From NCBI GenBank assembly GCA_025964175.1, contig JAOPZL010000184.1, positions 1 through 41,692 on the forward strand: a stretch of DNA of 41,692 nucleotides. Reading direction: 5' to 3'. Positions within the stretch are counted from its first letter, which is position 1; each line of letters begins with the position of its first letter. A program made the position numbers and the translations under genes. This document shows positions 32,028 to 37,947 of this stretch, in pieces. The notes beneath the pieces are model-generated. The model saw only the letters and a list, made by a program, of their open reading frames with translations, made no database searches and was not told the origin of the DNA. This DNA comes from Solirubrobacterales bacterium (GTDB taxonomy: Bacteria > Actinomycetota > Thermoleophilia > Solirubrobacterales > Solirubrobacteraceae).

Positions 32028-32846
32028 ATGTCCAGGAGCTCCGAGGCGCGCCGGCCGACCGGCGTCTACATCAGCCAGGTCGCCCGCATGCTCGGGGTGT
32101 CGGCCTCGGTGCTGCGCACGTGGGAGAACGAGGGCCTGGTGTCGCCGACGCGGACCGAGTCCGGCTATCGCGTCTTCTCGCCGACCGACGTCGAGCGGGT
32201 GCGCCGGATCCGTGACCTGATCCAGGAGGGCCTCAACCCCGCGGGTGTGCGCCGCCTGCTGGAGGAGGAAGGGGACGACGGCGAGGCGCCCTCGCGCGGT
32301 CCGCGCCCCCATGTCCACGATCGCATCCAGATGCTGCGCAAGCGCAAGGGGCTGTCGCTGCGGACGCTGGCGGCGATGTCGGACCTCAGCCCCTCGTCGG
32401 TCAGCGCGATCGAGCGCGGCCTCAGCGCGCCGTCGGTGGGCACGCTGCAGCGCCTGGCCGCCGCGCTGGACACGACCGTCCCGCAGCTGCTCGACACGCC
32501 CCGGCCACAGCGCCAGCTGGTCGTGCGCCCGCACGAGCGCCAGGTGCTGGACATGGAGACGCCCGGCGTCACCTTCGAGAACCTCTACTCGACCGACACG
32601 ATCCTGCAGTCGATCCTCATCAGCGTCGAGCCCGGCGAGGGCAGCCACGAGTCCTACAGCCACGAGGGCGAGGAGTTCCTCTTTGTGCTCGAGGGGCAGT
32701 TGGAGCTCACGCTCGACGAGATCTACACCTACCGGCTCGGCGCGCGCGACGCGATGACCTTCGCCAGCCCGCGTCCGCACCGTTGGTGGAACCCCGGCGA
32801 CGTGCGCACCGTGCTCGTCTGGGTCAACACCCCGCCGACCTTCTGA
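32028..32846 (+). CDS. MerR-HTH / XRE-HTH / cupin fusion regulator
   Basis: A 272-residue regulator with three domains. Residues about 12-75 are a MerR-type winged helix: YISQVARMLGVSASVLRTWE, NEGLVSPTRTESGYRVFSPT, DVERVRRIRDLI. Residues about 97-152 are an XRE/Cro-type HTH: RIQMLRKRKGLSLRTLAAMS, DLSPSSVSAIERGLSAPSVG, TLQRLAAALDT. Residues about 190-270 are a cupin: SHESYSHEGEEFLFVLEGQL, ELTLDEIYTYRLGARDAMTF, SPRPHRWWNPG. XRE-cupin proteins such as PuuR-type repressors are common; the additional MerR DNA-binding domain is not. ATG 32028 is preferred; a TATGCT -10-like box ends 12 bases upstream and there is no ribosome site. It lies directly upstream of the flavin-reductase and monooxygenase genes and probably controls them, sensing a small molecule through the cupin. 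Confidence 0.9.
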   Translation: MSRSSEARRPTGVYISQVARMLGVSASVLRTWENEGLVSPTRTESGYRVFSPTDVERVRRIRDLIQEGLNPAGVRRLLEEEGDDGEAPSRGPRPHVHDRIQMLRKRKGLSLRTLAAMSDLSPSSVSAIERGLSAPSVGTLQRLAAALDTTVPQLLDTPRPQRQLVVRPHERQVLDMETPGVTFENLYSTDTILQSILISVEPGEGSHESYSHEGEEFLFVLEGQLELTLDEIYTYRLGARDAMTFASPRPHRWWNPGDVRTVLVWVNTPPTF

Positions 32847-32851
32847 CGCCC

Positions 32852-32941
32852 CGCGGCGCGCCGCGCCGTCCGGCAGCCTGACGATCTGCCGCCCTCGGGA
32901 CGCACGACTTCCGGACCGCGTCTCCGCGGCCCTCGTGGGCC
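32852..32941. terminator. Hairpin-rich segment after the MerR-XRE-cupin gene
   Basis: Five bases after the regulator stop is the 14-base palindrome CGCGGCGCGCCGCG (32852-32865), and at 32928-32941 GGCCC-TCGT-GGGCC forms a 5-bp stem with a tetraloop. Either could end the regulator transcript. Neither has a U-tract. The remainder of the 217-base gap 32847-33063 holds the next promoter. Confidence 0.35.
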
Positions 32942-32959
32942 GGCTTCTGCGTTGTCGTG

Positions 32960-32989
32960 TTGGCGCAACCTTACCGAACGTGGTAAAGC
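32960..32989 (+). promoter_or_regulatory. Promoter/operator of the flavin-reductase fusion gene
   Basis: -35 TTGGCG (32960-32965), 18-base spacer, -10 TAAAGC (32984-32989). The spacer holds CAACCTTACCGAAC (32966-32979), whose counterpart CAACGTTGCCGAAC lies in the next promoter, and the inverted repeat TTACC-GAACGT-GGTAA (32971-32986). A bound protein would block RNA polymerase directly. Confidence 0.5.
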
Positions 32990-33063
32990 TTGCAGCATGG
33001 GCTCCACGGTCGGCCACCGGCCGCCGTCGGAGGGCAACGCGAGCAGCGAGGGGCTGATCTGGA

Positions 33064-34032
33064 GTGGGAACGGCGAGCAGCGCGCAGGACGCGCAACGGG
33101 CGATGCAGGAGCTCTACGACGCGTACAACCGCCACGATCCAGGGCGGGTCGCGGCGCTCTACGCGGCGCAGGGGACCCATGAGGACGTGGCCCAGTCGCG
33201 GGTGGGCAGCGGCCCTGAAGCGGTGCGCGCGGGGCTGGAGCACTTCCTCGCCGCGTTCCCCGACGCGCGCTGGGAGCCCGAGCGCATCGTCGGCGAGGGG
33301 TCTCGCGCCACGGCGGCGTACCGCCTGACCGGCACCCTGCGCGGGCCGCTGGGACCGTTCCGCCCGGAGGGCCAGCGGCTCGACCTGCGCGGCGTCCACG
33401 TCCTCCAGACGGCGGGCGACGGACGCATCGAGCGCACCGTCGACTACTGGGACGGCGCGACGTTCGCGCGGCAGATGGCCGGCCGGTCGTCGGCGCCCGG
33501 GGCGGAGGATCCGCTGCCGGCCGGGGAGATCCCGAGCGCGGCGCCCGAGGGCTTCCGGCGCGCGATGCGTCTGCTGGCCGGTGGCGTGGCGGTCGTGACG
33601 ACGATCGTCGATGGCCGTCCGTGGGGGCTGACGGTCAGCGCCTGCTGCTCGCTCACCGCCGACCCGCCGCAGGTTCTGGTCTCGCTGGACTCGCGCACCG
33701 CGAGCTGTCGCGCGATCGTCGACCGCGGCGGCTTCGGCGTGGCGTTGCTGGGCTCAGACCAGGTCGACGTCGCGCGCGTCTGCTCGGCCAGCGGCCGTCC
33801 GAAGTTCGTCGAGGAGCTGGTCGACCCGGAGTTCGTCTCGGCGCAGTCGCCGGTGATCGCCGGGGCGCTGGCGCAGCTGGACTGCCGCCTCGTCGACTCC
33901 CACCGGGTCGGCGACCACCTACTCCTCGTCGGGCTGGTCCGCGAGGTCCTCAGCCCGCGCACCCACGAGGAGCTGGCGCCGCTCGTGTACTACGAGCGCG
34001 AATTCCGCACCGTCGGCGCCGCGCTCGGGTAG
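33064..34032 (+). CDS. NTF2-like domain fused to a flavin reductase (HpaC type)
   Basis: A protein of about 322 residues with two domains. Residues about 8-135 are a SnoaL/NTF2-like fold: AMQELYDAYNRHDPGRVAAL then YAAQGTHEDVAQSR, AFPDARWEPERIVGEGSRAT, GPFRPEGQRLDLRGVHVLQT and IERTVDYWDGATFARQM. Residues about 160-320 are a split-barrel flavin reductase: FRRAMRLLAGGVAVVTTIVD then GRPWGLTVSACCSLTADPPQ, VLVSLDSRTASCRAIVDRGG, FGVALLGSDQVDVARVCSAS and LDCRLVDSHRVGDHLLLVGL. HpaC-like reductases use NAD(P)H to supply reduced flavin to a partner oxygenase, and an HpaB-type oxygenase is encoded at 37948. GTG 33064 follows GAGGGG; an internal ATG (33103) is possible. The NTF2 part could bind an intermediate. 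The fusion is unusual. Confidence 0.87.
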   Translation: MGTASSAQDAQRAMQELYDAYNRHDPGRVAALYAAQGTHEDVAQSRVGSGPEAVRAGLEHFLAAFPDARWEPERIVGEGSRATAAYRLTGTLRGPLGPFRPEGQRLDLRGVHVLQTAGDGRIERTVDYWDGATFARQMAGRSSAPGAEDPLPAGEIPSAAPEGFRRAMRLLAGGVAVVTTIVDGRPWGLTVSACCSLTADPPQVLVSLDSRTASCRAIVDRGGFGVALLGSDQVDVARVCSASGRPKFVEELVDPEFVSAQSPVIAGALAQLDCRLVDSHRVGDHLLLVGLVREVLSPRTHEELAPLVYYEREFRTVGAALG

Positions 34033-34065
34033 GTCTCGCCCGGTGTGCGGCAAGCTTCTCGGAGC

Positions 34066-34111
34066 TTGACAACCTTCATCGGGCTTCTGTACGTTCACAA
34101 CGTTGCCGAAC
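34066..34111 (+). promoter_or_regulatory. Promoter/operator of the monooxygenase operon
   Basis: Consensus -35 TTGACA (34066-34071), 18-base spacer, -10 TACGTT (34090-34095). CAACGTTGCCGAAC (34098-34111) overlaps the expected transcription start and shares 12 of 14 bases with CAACCTTACCGAAC in the promoter of the preceding gene. The leader to GTG 34142 carries an AGGGGGG ribosome site. Confidence 0.62.
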
Positions 34112-34141
34112 AGCCGTCGGCAGAGGAAAGAGGGGGGACAC

Positions 34142-34972
34142 GTGTCGACGACACGCATGTCGATTGAGGAAGGCCAGCAGCAGGCCAAGCAGGTCGGAGC
34201 GACTCCGGGACCGGGCCAGGCGCCCGTCAACGGGGCCGACCTCCTGCGCCGCCCAGGACGGGTCGTGGATCTCACGCGCCCGATCTACGAGGGCATGCCG
34301 ATGTGGTTCGGCCACCAGAAGACGTACATCTCGGTCAACCAGGACCACGAGGGCTTCAAGAAGCTCTGGGGCACCGACAGCGGCTTCTACGCCCGCCACC
34401 TGACGATCAGCGAGCACGCGGGCACCCACACCGACTCGATCGTCGAGTACGACCCCGACGGCCCGTCGCTGAGCGACATGCCGCTCGAGTTCTACTACGG
34501 CTCCGCGGTCTGCATCGACCTCTCCGAGGCCCAGTTCCAGGACCCCGACCCCGAGGGCCGCGGCTACGCGACCGAGGAGGTCGTCCGCCGCGCCGAGGAG
34601 AAGCTCGCCGCGGCCGGTGAGGCGATCCGCCCCGGCGACATCGTCCTCGCCTGGTTCGACTACGGCGACCGCCACTTCCCCGGCAAGAAGTTCATCACCG
34701 AGTGCCCGGGCTTCAGCTTCGACGGCGCCGAGTACCTGGCCCAGAAGGGCGTCGTGAACATCGGCACCGACTGCGTCGGCATCGACAACATGCTCGACGA
34801 CCAGTTCTCCGGCCACCAGGTCTGCAAGAAGTACGGGATCGTCAACACCGAGAACCTCGCCAACCTGGGCGAGCTGGTGAACAAGCGCTTCCAGTTCTTC
34901 GGGCTGCCGCTGAACATCGACGGGGGCACCGGCTCCCCGATCCGCGCCATCGCGTGGTTCCCGGAGGGCTGA
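34142..34972 (+). CDS. Cyclase-family metal-dependent hydrolase (kynurenine formamidase/isatin hydrolase fold)
   Basis: A 276-residue protein of the cyclase family (the fold of kynurenine formamidase and isatin hydrolase), which hydrolyses amide or lactam bonds using Mn or Zn. Family marks: RVVDLTRPIYEGMPMWFGHQ near residue 38, the metal-binding motif SEHAGTHTDSIVEYDPDG (HxGTHxD), ADIVLAWFDYG-like IRPGDIVLAWFDYGDRHFPG, and GAEYLAQKGVVNIGTDCVGI then DNMLDDQFSGHQVC. The C-terminus is NIDGGTGSPIRAIAWF. It has about 35 extra N-terminal residues compared with compact members. Start GTG 34142 has a strong AGGGGGG site; TTG 34103 lies within the promoter and is rejected. First gene of the operon through 41038. 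It probably opens a ring or cuts an N-acyl bond of the substrate. Confidence 0.9.
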   Translation: MSTTRMSIEEGQQQAKQVGATPGPGQAPVNGADLLRRPGRVVDLTRPIYEGMPMWFGHQKTYISVNQDHEGFKKLWGTDSGFYARHLTISEHAGTHTDSIVEYDPDGPSLSDMPLEFYYGSAVCIDLSEAQFQDPDPEGRGYATEEVVRRAEEKLAAAGEAIRPGDIVLAWFDYGDRHFPGKKFITECPGFSFDGAEYLAQKGVVNIGTDCVGIDNMLDDQFSGHQVCKKYGIVNTENLANLGELVNKRFQFFGLPLNIDGGTGSPIRAIAWFPEG

Positions 34973-34977
34973 GCGAG

Positions 34978-35454
34978 ATGGCGCAGGAGAACGGGCACGC
35001 GGCCGTCGCGCCCCGGTCCCGCCGGCGCATCATGCCGGCGGGGCACTGGGACTGGCATGTCCCGACGCCCTTCTCGCAGGGGTGGCGTGTCGGCCCGATG
35101 GTGTTCGTGGGCGGTCAGCTGTCGCTGGACTCCAGCGGCGCGGTGATCGGCGAAGGCGACATCGAGCTGCAGACCCGCAACGTCTTCGAGAACGTGACGA
35201 CCGTCCTGCGGGACGCGGGCGCCACGTGGGAGGACGTGGTCAAGCTCAACACGTACTACGTCTTCGACGGGGATCCGGCGCAGGCCCAGGAGTACTGGAC
35301 GAAGATGACCAACGTCCGGATGGAGTTCCTGCCCGATCCCGGGCCGTGCGGCACCGGCGTCCGCGTCGACGGGCTGATGTACGACGGGCTGCTCATCGAG
35401 GTCGAGGCGATCGCCATGATCGACGAGGACCGAGCCCGGGAGAGCGCGGCGTGA
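34978..35454 (+). CDS. RidA/YjgF/YER057c/UK114 family protein 1
   Basis: A 158-residue RidA-superfamily protein, longer than canonical RidA (about 130 aa) because of a conserved N-terminal extension RRIMPAGHWDWHVPTPFSQG shared with the paralogue at 39459. The core follows: WRVGPMVFVGGQLSLDSSGA, DIELQTRNVFENVTTVLRDA then GATWEDVVKLNTYYVFDGDP, and YDGLLIEVEAIAMID. RidA proteins hydrolyse reactive enamines and imines; the Arg needed for this lies in the PxRSxV segment. Here that segment is DPGPCGTGVRVDG, and without gaps Thr takes the Arg position, so classical imine deaminase activity is doubtful. It is 5 bases after the cyclase gene and overlaps the next gene by GTGA. In Rut-like pathways such proteins act on ring-opened aminoacrylate-type products. 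Confidence 0.88.
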   Translation: MAQENGHAAVAPRSRRRIMPAGHWDWHVPTPFSQGWRVGPMVFVGGQLSLDSSGAVIGEGDIELQTRNVFENVTTVLRDAGATWEDVVKLNTYYVFDGDPAQAQEYWTKMTNVRMEFLPDPGPCGTGVRVDGLMYDGLLIEVEAIAMIDEDRARESAA

Positions 35455-36230
35455 GCCACGCGGTGCGCGTCGCCCGGGATCCCCGCGACCTTCCGGTCGT
35501 CGGACCGCGGGTGATCACGATCGGGAACTTCGACGGGGTCCATGTCGGGCACCGGTCGATCATCGACTCGATCGTGCAGCGCGGGATGACGAGCACCGTG
35601 GTGACCTTCGATCCGCATCCGCGGACGTACTTCGGCGGGCGGGTCTGCGAGATCACATCACTGGAGCGGCGGCTGGAGCTGCTGTCGGGCACGGGAATCG
35701 ACGAGGTGCTCGTGCTGCCCTTCGACGACGCCATGGCGGCGCTGGAGCCCGATCTCTGGATCCGGCGCTACCTGGAGCCGATCGACGCCCGCGTGGTCGT
35801 CGTCGGAGAGCGGTTCCGCTTCGGACGCGACCGGGCCGGCGACGCGGCGCTCCTGCGCCGCATGGGCCTCGAGGTGCGCGCCGTCCCGCTCGTGCCCGAG
35901 GTCTCGTCGACCCGGGTCCGCGAGCTCGTCGGTCAGGGCGATCTGCCGCGCGCCGCGCGGCTGCTCGGCCGCTGCCACGAGATCGAGGTCACCGTCGTCG
36001 ACGCCGAGGTCCGGCGTGACGCGACGACGTTGCGGCTGGAACCGGCCGTGCGCACGGCCGCGATGCCTCCCATCGGGAGGTACGCGGCTCGTGTCGACCG
36101 GCGTCCGGCCGTGATCGACCGGGTGTCCGATCACCCGGATCTACGTGCGCGGGTCCGCGCGTGGGACGGCGCCATCGGCGCCCGACTGCGCGTGGCGCTG
36201 AGCCGGTCGCTCGCGGCCGGCACGGCATAG
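35451..36230 (+). CDS. FAD-synthetase-like FMN adenylyltransferase (RibF N-domain, degenerate kinase domain)
   Basis: A 259-residue protein. Residues about 25-180 match the nucleotidyltransferase module of bacterial RibF: VITIGNFDGVHVGHRSIIDS (HxGH), TSTVVTFDPHPRTYFGGRVC, ITSLERRLELLSGTGIDEVL, VVVVGERFRFGRDRAGDAAL and VSSTRVRELVGQGDLPRAAR then LLGR. The C-terminal riboflavin kinase part is shortened and altered: no GxPTAN motif is visible, and only AAMPPIGRYAARVD recalls LPxxGVYA. Full RibF is about 310 aa. It should therefore make FAD from FMN (or do a related adenylyl transfer) but probably cannot phosphorylate riboflavin. It starts at GTG 35451 in a GTGA overlap. A cofactor gene inside a flavin monooxygenase operon suggests local FAD supply. 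The general ribF gene is presumably elsewhere. Confidence 0.85.
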   Translation: MSHAVRVARDPRDLPVVGPRVITIGNFDGVHVGHRSIIDSIVQRGMTSTVVTFDPHPRTYFGGRVCEITSLERRLELLSGTGIDEVLVLPFDDAMAALEPDLWIRRYLEPIDARVVVVGERFRFGRDRAGDAALLRRMGLEVRAVPLVPEVSSTRVRELVGQGDLPRAARLLGRCHEIEVTVVDAEVRRDATTLRLEPAVRTAAMPPIGRYAARVDRRPAVIDRVSDHPDLRARVRAWDGAIGARLRVALSRSLAAGTA

Positions 36231-36310
36231 AAGACGACGGTCCCTGTCCCAAGGGGCTCGGAGGAGGAGTGCAGAACGGTGGTCCGCGGAGAGGCGGTCC
36301 ATCGGCCAGC

Positions 36311-36330
36311 CCTCGGCGAAAACGCCGGGG
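36311..36330 (+). promoter_or_regulatory. Hairpin in the leader of the NCS1 permease gene
   Basis: CCTCGGCG-AAAA-CGCCGGGG (36311-36330) forms an 8-bp stem (one G-U pair) with a GC-closed AAAA loop, 13 bases before the permease ribosome site. It lies in a 128-base gap that interrupts an otherwise tightly packed operon. It may be an mRNA-stability or attenuation element. No known riboswitch class was recognised. Confidence 0.4.
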
Positions 36331-36358
36331 TCAGCGACGCATGGAGGGAGTGGGGACG

Positions 36359-37930
36359 ATGACGAGGGAAGACGACGGCTCGCGCGGCGGGCCGATGCAT
36401 CTGGACGAGCCGATGGGCCACGCGGGCCACCCCGAGGTGGTCGGCGACGGCGCGGCGATCGGCCGCGTGGAGAACCGCGGGATCGACTACATCCCCGAGG
36501 ACGAGCGTCATTCCAGCCCGGCCAACCTGTTCTGGGTCTGGCTGGGAACGCAGATGTGCTTCGGGATCATCGTGGCCGGGTGGCTGCCGATCGCCTTCGG
36601 CCTGGGCTGGTGGAGCGCCGTCAGCGCGATCACCGTCGGCCTGGCCATCGGCTGCCTGCTGTTCGCGCCGTTCTCGCTGCTGGGACCGCGCACCGGAACC
36701 AACAGCGCCGTCAGCTCCGGCGCGCACTTCGGGCTCGTCGGCCGGATGGTCGGCTCGCTGCAGGCGCTGTTCATCGCCATCGGCTTCGTGTCGCTGACGA
36801 TCTGGACGGGAGGCGACGCGATCGTCTCCGGCCTGGCCCGGCTGATCGGCACGCCGGACAACGACGGCATGCGGATCGTCGTGTACGGGCTGCTCGGGGC
36901 GACCGTCCTGGCCATCTCGATCTACGGCCACGCGATGGTGCTGGCCGCGCAGAAGTTCCTGGTCCCGACCGTCGGCATCATCCTGGTCGTCGGCTTCTTC
37001 GCCAAGCTCGGTGACTTCGACAGCGGCTACAAGGGCGGGGAGTACCTGCTCGGCAGCTTCTGGGCCACGTGGGCGCTGGCCGCGACGGTGGCGCTGTCGC
37101 TGCCGATCTCCTACAGCCCGTTCGCCAACGACTTCGCCCGCTACGTCTCGCGCAAGCGCTTCAGCAACACGACGGTGATGCTCGGAGCGGGCACCGGCAT
37201 GTTCGTCGGCTGCTGGCTGACGCTCGTCTTCGCCGCGTACATGTCGACGATGTTCACCGACGTCTCGACGCCGTTCGTCAGCGGGCTGGTCGGCATCTCG
37301 CCGAGCTGGTACGTCGTGCTCATCCTGCTCGTCGGCCTGTTCGGCAGCTTCGCCCAGGGCGCGCTCGGGCTGTACGGCACCGGGCTGGACACCTCGTCGC
37401 TCATCCCGCGCCTGGCGCGGGTGCCGGCGACGCTGACCGTCGGCGCGCTCGCCGTGGTCATCGTCTACGTCGGCGGCCTCGTGCTCAACGCGCAGGACAC
37501 CGTCTCGGCCTTCCTGCTGATCCTCAACGTGGTGTGCGCCCCGTGGATGCTCATCACGCTGCTCGGCTTCGCCTACTGCCGCGGGCGCTACTACCCCTAC
37601 GACCTGCAGCTCTTCAACATGGGTCGCAAGGGCGGGGCCTACTGGTACTGGCACGGCGTCAACGTGCGCGCGATGATCGCGTTCGTGCCGGCGGTCGTGA
37701 TCGGGCTGATGTTCTCGGCCACCTCGATCTTCACCGGGCCGTGGGCCAACGCCGCCAACGGCGTCGACCTCAGCTTCATCTCCTCGGCGGTCATCGCCGT
37801 CGTCATCTACGGCGCCGCGCTGATCGTGTCGCCCGAGCGCAACCACCCGTCGGCCGAGGCCGGCGAGGTCGTCATCACGCCACACCAGGAAGCCGCCGCG
37901 GCGGTCACCACCGTCGCCGCCGGCGACTGA
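36359..37930 (+). CDS. NCS1-family nucleobase/cation symporter
   Basis: A 523-residue integral membrane protein of the NCS1 (purine/cytosine/hydantoin/allantoin permease) family with about 12 hydrophobic segments. Landmarks: HSSPANLFWVWLGTQMCFGI near residue 47-66 (the conserved NxxxxWxG entry of the family), FAPFSLLGPRTGTNSAVSSG then AHFGLVGRMVGS, LSLPISYSPFANDFARYVSR (D-x-x-RY typical of NCS1), and QLFNMGRKGGAYWYWHGVNV. About 45 polar residues precede the first helix. ATG 36359 is chosen because GGAGGGAG lies 8 bases upstream. NCS1 carriers import nitrogen heterocycles or ureides with protons or sodium, which gives the best hint of this operon's substrate class. Confidence 0.92.
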   Translation: MTREDDGSRGGPMHLDEPMGHAGHPEVVGDGAAIGRVENRGIDYIPEDERHSSPANLFWVWLGTQMCFGIIVAGWLPIAFGLGWWSAVSAITVGLAIGCLLFAPFSLLGPRTGTNSAVSSGAHFGLVGRMVGSLQALFIAIGFVSLTIWTGGDAIVSGLARLIGTPDNDGMRIVVYGLLGATVLAISIYGHAMVLAAQKFLVPTVGIILVVGFFAKLGDFDSGYKGGEYLLGSFWATWALAATVALSLPISYSPFANDFARYVSRKRFSNTTVMLGAGTGMFVGCWLTLVFAAYMSTMFTDVSTPFVSGLVGISPSWYVVLILLVGLFGSFAQGALGLYGTGLDTSSLIPRLARVPATLTVGALAVVIVYVGGLVLNAQDTVSAFLLILNVVCAPWMLITLLGFAYCRGRYYPYDLQLFNMGRKGGAYWYWHGVNVRAMIAFVPAVVIGLMFSATSIFTGPWANAANGVDLSFISSAVIAVVIYGAALIVSPERNHPSAEAGEVVITPHQEAAAAVTTVAAGD

Positions 37931-37947
37931 AAAGGAGCAAGTTCGCT

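Noticed and set aside
34103-34141. Upstream TTG start of the cyclase gene
   Set aside because: It lies within the promoter/operator region at the expected transcription start; GTG 34142 has an AGGGGGG ribosome site.
36231-36358. Possible FMN or other riboswitch upstream of the NCS1 permease
   Set aside because: Only a single simple hairpin is visible; none of the conserved segments of FMN, purine, guanidine or other known aptamers were recognised.
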